This document shows positions 49,043 to 61,000 of a stretch of 64,000 nucleotides of DNA, one piece after another (position 1 is the stretch's first letter; each line of letters begins with the position of its first letter). The translations under genes were made by a program, and so were the position numbers. The stretch comes from Klebsormidium nitens. Lineage: Eukaryota > Streptophyta > Klebsormidiophyceae > Klebsormidiales > Klebsormidiaceae. Under the pieces are notes generated by a model. That model worked only from the letters and a program-made list of their open reading frames with translations, ran no database searches and was not told the origin of the DNA. The stretch is from positions 185,006 through 249,005 of the forward strand of contig DF236958.1 in the NCBI GenBank assembly GCA_000708835.1. The letters run 5' to 3'.

Positions 49043-52000
49043 CATGCCTGCAGTAGCTCCATGTGACATGGATTTAGAATTGAATTCTGGGCTGTTGTAC
49101 GTAAAGTCTTGTTGTTTCTATTCTATTCCATGATACGAAGTAAACAAAACTACCTATGAGTTGCGAAGGTTACCCACTCTTTTCAGACCAACCTCGAGTG
49201 GTTTGAAAGCTGTGCTTGTTTGATGTCTACTCGATTGATCAACCCGCCAACAAGTTCTTTCAAACCCAGTGTGCGAGCTCCTTAGATGCTTCAAATTTCC
49301 TAGCAAATGATGCCGTCGGAGATGGCGGCTGAATGTCAGGCAAACCGCAACGTCCACTTTTAAGAGTCCCTCCAGGTACTTCCGTTGTCTAACCTCCCGT
49401 TGACTAACCTCTGGCTACGCTTGCGCCCAGATGGGCCGTGGCCGGACCACTAAAGCTACAGTCATCGGCTCCCTCGTGCGCATCGTCTTTGTGCAAATGC
49501 ATTGAGTACCGCGACAACTTGACGAGGGGTCCAGCTCGGGGACAATTTTTGAAAGAGCGCTCTGGACACCAGCCCTAACGGAGACTGCTGAGAGCGCCCA
49601 GAAAATCCCCCGGGTGAAGAACCGGACGGTCAGTCACGGGCTGCCAAGAACGCCTAGGGGGATCCCCCAACTGCCGACATTGCCCAGGAGGACCCCCCGG
49701 TGAGATCGGGGAATCAGCCAGCCCAGCCGCAGACCGGGAGATCCTATTTGGGGAAAAGCCTCCGGCGCCAACCCCTCGACGGAGCCTGAGCGGGAACTAC
49801 TTTGCAATGACGACATCGGGGTGATACGAGCGATTGCTGCTGGAGAGTGGGGCCGAGTGCCGGAGGTTTGTGGTGAGGGAACGATACTGAGGTCGGTCGG
49901 CTTAGCTGCGACGCTGGCCGCCCTTTTTGAAGGCTGATGGAGACTGCTTAAAATGGTTCGAATTAACAAGCCAAAAGTTTGTAAATCCGTTCCGCAAACA
50001 TTCCCTCTCTCCCGTATGTCTCCCGCGGTTCAATCTTCTCCTTTTCGACACTCGTCTGAAAAAGAGGGCGCCTTTTGTTGCAAAAGCTTGTCCCTGATGC
50101 AGCCTTGCAATCATGACGGATCGATCTCAGAAACCGTGGTCATTCTCTTCACTGAAGTCGTGCTCAACCGGGCTTCAACAAGAAAATTTATCTCAAACAA
50201 TCTCGACTATTCGGACTAGATTCTCGCAAAGCTCAACCATCAGCATGGGGATACTGCTGCGTTCCCTGTTCCTGCTGCCTTCCCTGTTCCTGATTGGCCG
50301 CTATTTGTTTCGAGGTTCCGTTCATCTCCGTCGTCGTTTTGAGCCAAATCCCTGCCCCTCTTAATAGTCTACTTCGTCGTGCCTACTACGCCGATGTATG
50401 AGGTATCCGCCACCCGACAAACAATTGACGCTCAACGGCTTGACGTGACACTCGGATTTGTCCGCATACCTCTCTTCCTTTCATCTGAGCGACAACTTTC
50501 TCTGGTGATGGTTTCCCCCTCCGTCGACTCCGAGAAGATCAACAAACATCCCTACCAAAGGAGATTTCTTGGGGGTAGACTTCCCTTCCGATTGCTGAGC
50601 GACGAAATTCTCTGCAGTTGTTTTTGCACAGGTTCTCCGCCCCTGCTAACCGCGAGGAGATCAAGTTTGTCCTCAATGGCCTAGGCGAAACAGCGGCGGC
50701 CAAATCATCATCCCCCGGGACCGGCCGCAATCAACGCCGTCGCTTACGAGCAGTACGCCGAGATCAACGACCCGTGGGTGCAGAGCTTGTTGAGGAGAAA
50801 GTGAATCTGTTATAGCCGCTGTTAAGCACCAGTAAGTACGATTCTGTGGTCCATTTGATAATGGAGTATATAGTGAAGAGAATAGAGGTTATCATGACGC
50901 AGAAGCGCTATAACTAGTAGGGCGGGTTGCAATTAGATCGGGACGCTCAGATACTTCTCGGGGACAATGCAGCAGGCGGTCCGAAATCAAATCTGCACGT
51001 CTGACACCCATGGCCACGTTTCTGAACCTCGAGAATGTTGTGTTCCCTTGTCCTCGTGCGTTAGCTACAGAGGTTTCCCACTCGTTTCATAGCATCGCAC
51101 CACTCATTGCATATGGCTATATGCCATTCCGATCATTCATTTGGGCCGCCGTTTGGCACTCTGGGCGTTTACTTACACATGCGCCGAGATCATTCACAGA
51201 CATGCAACCCGCTCCGCCATTCACGATTTGATTATAAACCATCCTCCCATTTGCATGGAACTTTCTGCCATAGCGCTGATGGGACAATCATTCTTTCCTC
51301 GGATGTATCTTGGATGCCATTCAAAGCGAATAAAGTTGTTGTAAGAACGAACAAGCTCGATGTAAATCCTGCTCCGCCACGCGCGTATGCCATCTACACA
51401 AGAAGGTGTACATTCTTGGCTGTCAAGCGTGCATGTTTCGTTTCAATTTTTAGAATCCAGAAAGCTCCCATGAACTACACATTCATTGCATTCTTGTTTG
51501 AGTGCATCAACGACGGCGACTAGCAAGTGATCACCAGAGTGCATGACAAGACCGATTTAGCACGAGCTACTTGACGTGCAACCCCCCCCCCCTTATTATG
51601 TACAATCTCCCCACAAACAACCTATTCCCTTTAACCTCATGGGTCCTCCTACCCTTCCTTGTCTCTCTCCTACCCTCCCACTACCCAAGACGCATATATC
51701 CTGGACGGCTTCGTTTCCGCTTTGGTACGTCAGTCGCCACGTATGCTCCACTGCCGCCTGTAGCAGGAGACGACGATTGGTATCAAAACGCGCCACCGAT
51801 AATGACACGACCAGGACGCTAACTTTAAAATCTAGGAGGAAAAATGACATAGTAGTGAACTCAACCCAAAAAAGCACTTGCTGGACATTTGTTGTCTGTA
51901 AGACCGTTCCAGGGTTCAGTCTCATCTCGTCCAGGGTTCAGTCTGATCTCGTTAATAAATGAGCAAGGTCACCCAAGGTCGCCCTGAACACCGCCGAACG
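49043..52000. other. Gene-poor stretch
   Basis: About 3 kb with no firm gene. It may include 3' exons of the Tudor-like gene on the - strand that I could not place; one candidate on the - strand lies near 51680-51770 (AAVEHTWRLTYQSGNEAV). A C run lies at 51582-51592, and a 22-base unit beginning TCCAGGGTTCAGTCT is repeated in tandem at 51908-51951. A fragment at 50633-50804 (+) is listed separately. Confidence 0.35.
50633..50804 (+). pseudogene. Possible exon fragment with a frame break
   Basis: After a CACAG acceptor-like site the + strand reads FSAPANREEIKFVLNGLGET in one frame; from about 50720 another frame reads PAAINAVAYEQYAEINDPW and VQSLLRRK before TGA 802-804 of that block (50802-50804). 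Both pieces look protein-like, but the frame changes without a credible intron. It may be a broken exon of a lost gene or a chance pair. No family recognised and no neighbouring exons found. Confidence 0.3.
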
Positions 52001-52066
52001 CTTACCCGAAGTCGCCCCATGGTTTCTTCCCTCCCCGTCGCTGCACAGCTTTTCCTTCCCGCTCCT
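52001..52066 (-). repeat. Possible ghost copy of the last placed exon of the Tudor-like gene
   Basis: On the - strand this reads SGKEKLCSDGEGRNHGATSG, resembling SGKKRKNEDRSAGNDAGPSG in the exon 52920-52849, with an acceptor and a CTTCGG/GTAAGC donor matching the real CTTCGG/GTGAGC. The phase is off by one base at the start, which fits a decayed copy rather than an exon. Confidence 0.45.
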
Positions 52067-52487
52067 GGTGCGAGCTGAAACAAGAAGGATTGGAGATGAG
52101 TTATAAACCATCATTGGCGGATCACGGGCGGCAAGGAGGAGCAAGGGGTCAGGTAACGAGAGTCGGCTAAAGCGAGAACGCTTCCACTACCGTAGATCAT
52201 GTGCAGATCGCTTGGTGAGTTTTTATCGAACTGTTTTGTGCTCACCCCCATCAACGTTCAGTGTGGCGACTGCCTGGCTCTCCTCGTTGTGACTCTCCTC
52301 GGTGTCACTAAGGACCAGCGGGGCCTGTGTACAAGGTCGGGGCGGATTAAAGACAACGAAGAAGCGATTCGGCGGCTATTAAAGCCACCTGCTCGAATGA
52401 AGCAAGACTACTTGCGCCCCTACCTAAGTCAAAAAGCTGCTCCACGCTCACCGTTGCTCGCGACGACAACTTTTTCCCAACCCGGAT

Positions 52488-52560
52488 CGCGGGCGTCGCG
52501 CGCGTCGCGCGCGTCGCGGGCTTCGCGCGCTTCGCAGCCGTTGCGGGCGAAGCGGGCGCT
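52488..52560. repeat. GCGTCGCGC-type 9-bp minisatellite
   Basis: Several units of a 9-base GC-rich repeat (GCGTCGCGC with variants). It creates a run of Arg-Ala-Ser in one + frame (52199-52636), which I do not call a gene. Confidence 0.75.
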
Positions 52561-52848
52561 GAGAAAATACGAAGAAAGTCGTCAAAGAGAAGCGTCATTG
52601 GAGGCTCAAAAAATGTCTCCTCTTCTTTCGCAGTGAGCACCTTGGAGCTCTTTTTGGCCTCCAGGAAAAGAGCGAGCGAATGTCATTTGCAGCCCCGACC
52701 AATGCTCAATGCAGCCCCGACCAATCCTTCCGCTCTACTGCGAACACAAATGGGAACACCAAAGACAAGTGACGAAAAGTCTCGTGGCACAAAACCCCGC
52801 ACCTTTTTTAGTCTTCGCGCAATTGTGCACAGAAATAGAACGGCTCAC

Positions 52849-55800
52849 CCGAAGGGCCGGCGTCATTCCCCGCACTTCGGTCCTCGTTCTTGCGCTTCTT
52901 CCCGCTTCTCCTTCCAGAACCTGGATAAGTAAAGAACGAACCTTAGGATCGTGAAGAACGGACTGAGATACGAAAACCATTCTCGCAACGGCTCATCCGA
53001 AACCTCATGAAAAACGGTGACGTTCTCGGCAGGAGTCGCGCTAGATCAAGCTCTCTTGCGTTCACAATCTTTCCCACCCCTCACCTGAAGCCCCACCGCC
53101 ATCCCCGTCCGCGTCGGCGTCCACGTCGGCGTCCACGTCGGCGTCCGCGTCGGCGTCCGCGTCGGCGTCGGCGCCCTCCAAGAACCCTGCATGATTTAAA
53201 TTTCTTCTGTTCTCTTCGCTTTCCATTTTTCGACATAGCCACCCAAAGCTGATCAACAGGTTAAGGCTCTGAATCGACGCACTTTTGAATATTCTTGTCA
53301 TGAGGCCGCTTTTAATTTGAGTATCTCTGCTTTTAATTCGAGTATCTGCGAAACACCTGAGAAGTTGCGGCGCCGGTGTCCGTCAGCAGCAAATCTCATA
53401 AAAAATACAACTTGATCACCCTGGTCTTTTCTGTCTTTTCCGAGCACCATTTAACCCATTATTTTACATACCCAGCGCTTTTTCAAACGTCGCGAAGTCA
53501 AAACGAACGGGCTTTAAGCATAGCCAGCAGTTTCGGTAAGAGAAACACATAGTCCTCGAGACTCTCGTCAGAGAAACAATTGAAGAAAGTCCTTTGGTCC
53601 CAAGATTTCTAATTTCTGATTGGAAATTAAACGGAACGCAGCGGAGCAAAAAGGAGCAGATTGCAGCGGAACGGAACGAAGCGGAACAAAGCGGAACGAA
53701 GCAGTGCCAGAACGGTACCATCAAAACGACGCGAAAGAGAGCGGAACGGAGCGGCGCCAAATGGACCAGATCGGAACGGAGCGGAACAGAGCGGAGGGGA
53801 ACAGAATGGAGCAATTCGGAAAGAAGCGGAACGGAACGAAAAGGAAAGACAAGGGTCGAATTTGAAAGACGACTCCCGGTGAAGTGTAAAACAATGGAAA
53901 CGGAGATGCGTCAGAAGGAGCGAGAATTTTAGCGCGAATTTATGCGAATTTTGTCAACTAGAGCGCAAGAGCGGGGAAGCTGAGAGAGAACTGACCGAAT
54001 CGAGAAAGCTGACCTGCGTACGAATTTGGGACGTAGTCACGTCCCACGACCTCCATGTCCTTCTCCCCAGGCCGGCAGATGTGGTACTTGAGCTCGTTTA
54101 GGTACTCGTCCTCCTGAGAGAAGTCGTCGTAGATGACATGGTGCGTGCCCCGCACCGCATCATGCGACACGACAAGGCCCGGAAAGAGCCAGTCCTTCAT
54201 CACGTCCTTGTGCGATCCCTTCTCCCACAACACCTATAGGGACCCAGACTTGTTGTTACGACCTCAATATTAGTCGATTTAAGGTCGATTTGAGTTATGA
54301 GTCGAGTCGATTCATTGGGTCGCAGAAGAAAATCGTGAGTAGACACGACATCAAATTCCACATTAGCACAATTTGCCCCCCTTCTAATTCTCGTCTACAA
54401 ATGAAAGAAGGAATCAATGCCAGAACACGAAAGAGTATATTTCAATGCCTTAACGAATTGTAGAGAAGAACAAATTGTAGAGAAGAAGCAGAGGTCTCTC
54501 ATCCCATGGCCAGAACCGACTCGTAAGCAGAAAATCACCTTGATGCGTTCGCCCACGAGGTTCCCCTCGACTTTGCTCTCCAGCTTCGGCTCCTCCAGTT
54601 TGGGCGTTTTGGACGCATACCACCCCGCATAGATTGCCAGCTTCCGCCGGTCTCTTGGCCCGGGCCGCTTGGCCTTCCTTTTCCCTTCTTTTGATTTGGG
54701 TCTTGGGATAGGCCCGCACCTGGTCTCCCTGGAACAGTTTTTGATCCGAACCAGTTCCCCAGCTCGCGATGCCGAAGTTGAGTGTGTTGGGGCTGCCGCC
54801 ATGCTTCGCCAGAGGCCCCTCTTCGGTTAGAACGCAGTAGTTGAATCTCCTCAGCGCCTCGGCGCTCTTGCAGGATGTGATAAGGGGCGTCCAGAAGCGG
54901 TTGTGCACGTTGCTGTTCTTGGCGGTTCCCCCTTTCTGCATCACGACAAGGAAAGCTAATTCTTCTCACCAGAATAGGGGTTGACAGCCACGATGGCGAA
55001 GACCAGGATCTGCTTGATGGCCGTGTCCCCATTCGCCAGCTTCACCAGGGTCTTCTTTATGATGCCCGCAGTGAAATCCGCCCCAAAGCCGTTTCTGTGC
55101 AGAGCTCGGTACTTTATGAGCATGCTCTCCGTGAGCAACACCCCTGACAACGGGTCTTCTTTGGTTGTCTGCACTATGCAAAGCACGCGGTTCGAGAGGT
55201 CCACCGAGCGGGGGATCTTGGACCGTTCCTGGTCCCTAAGCTCCTCCTTGACCATTCTCAGCCCCGCATACTGATCAGAGCCCCAGGGCCTCTCTGCGCG
55301 TCTCTGCTCCCACCGAAGCTGATTGATCACCGCCCTGGTCCTTACTGCCCCCGAGAAGTTGCCCACTGCCACCTTCCCAGGACTCGCCGCGGACAGCAGG
55401 TCATTGTGCGCAGGCCGGTTTGCAGCTGCCCTCGCATTGAGTCGCGCTTCACCAGAGAGTCTGCCATAAGCAGCCGACAAACCCTTTTTGTCTAGAGTGT
55501 GCTCACACAGACAGTGCAGAACATGGCCAGAGAGAAAGCTACCCCCCTTCCCGGTTTTCTTCCGCTCAAACGGTGTCGGGGAACCCCACACGTAAACCCT
55601 GGGGTCTAATCCTGTCGGAGGCTGCCGGCTCTGTCCCTTTGCTGGCTCAGGGGGTTGGGAGAAGAAACCCCCGACCAACAGCTTGGTTCCACAACCAGGT
55701 CCAGTGCAGGCAAAAAGGGCATACCAATCGGGCGTGTTCCCATGAGTAGCCCTGACCTTCTTGCTGGGGTCCTTACCGCTGGTGGACGCATAGTGCTGCA

Positions 55801-56173
55801 AGCTATTGCTCGAAAGTGCGAGATGCTTCTTGTTCAACCTCTGCTGCACGAATTGCAACACGGCTTCCAGCTTGACTCTCCTTAAGGAGAAGTCGACTAG
55901 GGTGCTCACGTCTACATCGCTGAAAGTCAGGGGACTCTGCTCGAGCAGGGGAAAGAATCTCCATTTAGGAACCCCGCCTATTTCAACATAGACAGCTCCC
56001 TCTGGGGTATACACAGAAGCAGGAGGGGTTTCCAACCCAAGCGCACTCGCCAGCAGGAGATCCATTGGAAGCACAAAGTCTCTTTTCACATCGATCCCCA
56101 TTGCCACTCCTTCACATGCTCTTTCAGAGCCCAGATCTTCAGACGATGGGGCGTTGCCACCTTCAAGCTCCAT
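52849..56173 (-). CDS. Nuclear protein with Tudor-like domain, unknown function, 3' end not found
   Basis: The frame starts at ATG 56173 and runs 401 codons to 54970; it includes CTGPGC-GTKLLVGGFF, VIIDQL-like RAVINQLRW and SVDLSNRVLCIVQ but no domain I know. The reading then moves to another frame (GTAKNSNVHNRFWTPLITS, from about 54931) and to a third ending at 54539 (KLAIYAGWYASKTPKLEEPK, GERIK). Next exons are clear: 54234-54013 (VLWEKGS, KDWLFPGLVVSHD, GTHHVIYDD), a Tudor-like fold that may bind histone tails or DNA, and 52920-52849, which adds a nuclear localisation stretch (SGRRSGKKRKNED). It ends in an open phase, so more exons lie to the left. The two frame switches would need introns of about 34-70 bases, or are frameshifts. 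A living gene is likely but not proven. Confidence 0.55.
53105..53174. repeat. 12-bp minisatellite (GTCCRCGTCGGC)
   Basis: Five to six units of a 12-base repeat with A/G variation at one position, in an intron or 3' region of the Tudor-like gene. On the - strand it encodes a poly Asp-Ala/Val run, not a gene. Confidence 0.85.
53632..53860. repeat. Degenerate GCGGAACGGA decamer/GGAAC repeat
   Basis: About 230 bases made of GGAAC-based units with variable spacers. The same GGAAC motif fills the intron parts of the ghost array at 58800-59480. It lies next to the end of the 54234-54013 exon. Confidence 0.8.
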
Positions 56174-57823
56174 GCTTCAGACTTTGAAGTTTGCGAATCA
56201 GAGAAACTCCTAGGGTACTTCATCTGCCGCCATAACGCTTTACCCTCACGCTGCTTGGTCCCATTGCTGAACCAGTCAATGCGAATGCGTCTCTTCTGCA
56301 CTTGAGTTTGCTTTGTGTGCATCACTCTCTCTTTTGTTTTCTTGTTTGATTGTTGCCTCCAGGATTTCTGCCGGAATATCCAAGCTTGGGACGCTAATAA
56401 AAGATGGTCGCAACAACAGCGTTATGTAAACCGTCTCACAATGTTCTGGTTTTTACCTACAATGTGCCAGCGGCATGAGAGAAACGGTTGATAGAGCCGG
56501 CAGAATCCACTTCCAACAAAAAGGTCATCGCATGATCGTATGCAAAAGTCTAGCTATCATAAGCTGGTCAATGCAAAGACGCTAGCTTGTATGGTATGGA
56601 CCTCGTCGACCTGGTCGGGACCGCTTGGACGGGAGGAAGCACGTGATCTCGTAAGCACGTGGCCTCGCTTTTGAGCTCAGCAAATCCCCGGGCACTTCGC
56701 TTACCCTTCATGGACCTTACCCTTCATGAATTAGATCGAAATATATCGAATCCCTACAGTACGGCGAATTCAATTCGGCCCGACCGGCACCAGGCCTCCG
56801 AGTACGTGCACTTAGGTGACTGCAGGTGCGAGGCCTTTGGCGATGTAAGTGGTTTTGTAAGTCGCGTTGATTTATTCACCATTGCTGGAGCGAGGGATAT
56901 TAGCATAGCAGGGAGTCGGAGTGACAATTGAGGTGCTGTGGCCCTCACATACGACTTTGAAATGGCTTGGCCAACGTCCATTTTCACTATCCATATTGAT
57001 ATTGACGTTATCATTGTTGTTTTAAGCTGAGACTGTTCGAAGGGGTGTGACAGACCACGGTAAAACGATGACTGTGAATAAAAGGTGGTACGTTTTGTTC
57101 CGTTGTGAGCTTCATGTAGTCTTCTTAGCATTGAACAAGCTGAGCACCGCAGCGCTGTAAACATAGATCCGATAGACATTGATTGAGTCCCGAGGAATCC
57201 CAAAAGAGCCAGCGGATCCCGCGAGTAGCAATAGAGAACTTTTGACTTTTGTTGCAAGCAGAGAGTTCCTTCATGGAGTCTTATATAGCCCAAGGCTTAG
57301 CATCGCTGCAATTCTGAGGCGAGGTAAGATATTAACCGTCTTAGGACCTGATTTAGTTAGTATATTTCACTACGTTAAGATCATGCAATACGAATCAAAT
57401 TATAGTTTCAGCTTCCATACGATGGATAGATAGCCACGCCCTCCATCCTATCTACTAGCGTTTGCTTTGCCCATAGTCTACCGCTACTTTGGCTCCGTAA
57501 GAAATGCTCGTCCCTTGATTGATGTGCCAACTTTACACGAGAAACATGTGTAGCCTGACTTAGACTGTTGTGATTAATATGTGGCCCAGACTCCAAGTAT
57601 GAACGAAGCTGGTCCACCATAGGCCTTGGTATTCAAAATTAAGTAGGACGAACAGAGTGCAACATCACCCGTGACCCAAATAGCCACACCCCCAATCAGT
57701 GCTTCACATATGTTGTTGATTCGAAAGGGCTCCCTCACATACCGCCTCGTATTGCGCACTTATATGCGCCTACCCACCAGCCACCTCCGCTTCCAACCGT
57801 TAAGGTGCCCCACAATGGACTTC
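56174..57823. other. Upstream region of Tudor-like gene and intergenic DNA
   Basis: The first 150 bases are likely 5' UTR of the Tudor-like gene. The rest has no supportable gene on either strand; composition is more AT-rich than the genes. Confidence 0.4.
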
Positions 57824-58045
57824 CACCAACCAAATTTGGCTCTCCAATCAAGCGTTCTCAGGTTCTGGATGCCCCGCTGATCCCCACCAACAAAACTTGG
57901 CGCTCCTATGAAACGTCCCCAGGTTATGGATCCGCACAGATTGCTAACGAAACCTGGTGCTCCTATTTAACGCGCCCATGTTTTCACTTCCCGCATCCTC
58001 CCACCAACATAACCTGGCGCTTCGATTACGCGTTCTTCAAACCCA
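57824..58045. repeat. Imperfect tandem repeat, four units, 3' of unknown membrane protein gene
   Basis: Units at about 57824, 57890, 57940 and 58005 share CCACCAAC followed by (A/C)AAA(T/C)TTGGC-like sequence and TCCTAT...ACG. Spacing is about 50-66 bases. It lies directly downstream of the stop at 58083 (- strand), so in or near the 3' UTR. Confidence 0.65.
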
Positions 58046-58082
58046 TACTCCCCGCAGCCCAAAACCCTACAACCCGGGAGTC

Positions 58083-61000
58083 TTAAGCGCGCTCCGCCTG
58101 GTCGCCATGGCCGATAAGTTGCAGCAAGAAGCGGATGGGCGCGAGCCGCTTAAGGTGCGCGCGCTCTGTGCGCGTGCGCAGGAGCTCCGGGTCTTCCTGG
58201 GGCCGCAAGGGGCCGATCTGCCACCAGTGCTTCTTGGCGTGCGAGCGCGCGGCGCGCATGTCGGCCTCTACGGTCAATTGGGCGTCCTCCTCGGACGGCC
58301 CACCTGAACGAAAAGAATCAGTGTTTGACGAAGTCTTTCTTGTTAGCAAATTCGTGAAAGAGTGAGTTGAGTTTGCGTTTCTGACATCACAAGCGGCGCG
58401 CATGTCCGCCTCCACGGTCAACTTAGCGTCCTCCTCAGACGGACCGCCTACGAGGGGTGACTCTCGTTAGAGAAGCGTTGTCTTCGTTGACTTAGCGTAC
58501 TTTGGGCTTTCAAGGTTTGATGATTGCGACGTGGTTTCAGATTTCTTGGTTGTGAGCTCTCTTAATGTCACGTGCGACTGCGCATGTCCGCCTCCACGCT
58601 GAACTCGGCGTCCTCTCCTCTCGGCCCCCCTGCCTTGGAAACTTCCGCTATTAGATAATCAAATTCAAACCTAATCTGTTCTGGCCGTTTCGAATCTACC
58701 CAGATGAACAAAGTGCGGTCTAAAGAAATGATTGATCGGGGAAATGGCGACAGCCTCACCGAGCGCCCCTTGAGCGAACTGAAACTGCTGCCCGACGGGT
58801 CCGTCAAATATTTGTCCAGAACGGAATCGAAAGGAACGAAAGCGGGAACGGAGTGGACACAAAGGGAAATGAACGCGTGCTCGTCGAGCGCTCCTGGACG
58901 TAGTGGAACTGCTGAACGAGTTGGTCGACCTGCTTCTGTCCCAAGGAGCAGACAAAGATCTCGAAACTTAGCGAATGAAACGGAATGACAGACCTCATTA
59001 AAACGGACCGGAAATGGAAATGGAAACGGAACGTGGGCTCACTAAGCGCCTAGGACCATGTGGGAAGTGTGGCACGAGGGGGTCAAGCTGCCTTTGCCGA
59101 CAGATGCGAATAAACGCTTTCTAAACCCGACTACTAGAAGAGAACGGAACAGGAATCGAAAGCTTAAACAAAACGGAACGAAAACGGAACGAAAACGGAA
59201 ACGGAACGCCAGCTCACGAGCGCCTCTTGGATGCTGCACAATGGGGTCGACCTGCTTCTGTCCGCAGGAGCAGACAGAGATTCAAAAGCTAACAATCAGA
59301 ACGGAATGGAAGAAAACAAACGGAAACGGAGACGGAACGCGGCCTCATCAAGCGCCTCCTGGACCATGTGGAACTGCTGCACGATTGGGTCGACCTGCTT
59401 CCGCCAACAGCAGCGGAGAACGCTTTCAATAAGCAATAATCAGAACGGAACGGAACAGAACTCAAAAGCTCCGAACGCCAAAGCGGAATCGGAACGCGGG
59501 CTCACCGAGCGCCTCCTGGACCACGTGGAACTGTTGCACGATGGGGTCGACCTCTTGCGTCTCGCTGGACTTCCAGGGCAGCAAATCGTCGATCACGGAA
59601 TCGTCCGTCTTGCCCAAGACGGCCTTCTCCATGTCTTTCTGGAAGCGCTTGAGCGGGTTCAGGATGCGCAGCGACTGGATCTTCCACTGCGGGGGGAGGA
59701 CAAACGGGTTAGAACCACCCCCCCAAAAGCAGCAAGTGAATCGTCTTGCTGCTACTCCTCGTCTCAATGGATAAATTGGCTGCCGAAAGGTTTTCATACA
59801 TGGGTTTGAGGATGCGCAACGACTGGATCTTCACTGCGGGGGGAGGGGAATGGGGTTAAAATCGTCCCCTCAGAAGCGTAAACCTGAAGTTTCTACTTCG
59901 AACTACCGGGTAAGGGAAGATGGCTTAGAACCTCTTCTCGCTCTCAGAACCAGATTGACCGCCCAGAGTTTGAAGTTTATGGGTTTGACGATGCGCAGCG
60001 ACTGAATTTTCAGCTGCGGGAAAGCGGGAAGAGACAGACGGTCAGGGGTTCGGTTCCGGGATGAATGCAAATGTGATAGCGACTGGATCATTCCACAATA
60101 AGATGGTGTAGGGGAGGCGGCTGAAATCAACTCCCCGAGAACGATGACGTCGGGTAGGTGTCTAGTTCAGAACGGCAGCCGAAAGGTTTGATGAATTTCA
60201 TGATGTGCAGTGACTGGCTCTTCCGCTTCGAGGTAGAAGAAGGGGAGAAGAAATATTCGCGTCCACAGGAAGAGTAAAGGTGGTACCGACTGAATCTTCC
60301 AACGCAGAGCCGAGGGGTAAGAGAAGCTCTTCCACCGCCAAGAGCAGGAGGGGCGAATAATGTGCGACCAGTGCCGCTTGATTGAGCGGGGATCTGTTGA
60401 TACGGAGAATCGCTTGTGTCTGCCGTTGCGTGAAGTTCGCAAACGCAATCATGTGGAGGATTATGGAAGAGAAGCTCGGGCAGTAAAAAGCAAAAAGAGG
60501 TGACCAATCTCGCCAAAAGTAGTGGGTTGCGGCTGACCAGAGAAGAGTGATCTCAAAGTTCAGCATAAAAATACCGAATTGATAGGGCCAGGATTTAAAG
60601 CAGACTCCAGGGAACGAAAACAATGCTCCACAAAGCAAGTTCTTGTACAAGATGTTGAGGCAACCGGCTCGATACCTGGTATTAGACTCTGATCCGACGA
60701 ACCCTGATCATACTGAAGGCGGAGTCGATATGCTGCAAACAACGGTCTCAACTGTGCCCGAGGTTCTTGATACGCCTCATGCTAATCAGAGTTCAGAGTT
60801 TCGCCTATGCTAGAAAAACCTGGCAAGCTGAACGTGGTTATTACTAACCCGGATCAGCGTGAAGGCCGGAATCGTGGTGCTGACAATCAGGTACACCAGG
60901 ATCCCCTGCGCGATCTTGTGCTGGCGCCCGATGACTGCGAGCGACGACCGTATGTCCGCGAGCTGCTCCGCAATTGACGGGTCGTCTTCCGCTGACGGCT

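Noticed and set aside
52199-52636. 145-codon + strand frame with Arg-Ala-Ser repeats
   Set aside because: The repeat comes from a GC-rich minisatellite; the rest has no family resemblance or splice support, and it overlaps the span of the Tudor-like gene.
53464-53814. Open frames across the GGAAC repeat on both strands
   Set aside because: Low-complexity translation of a simple repeat.
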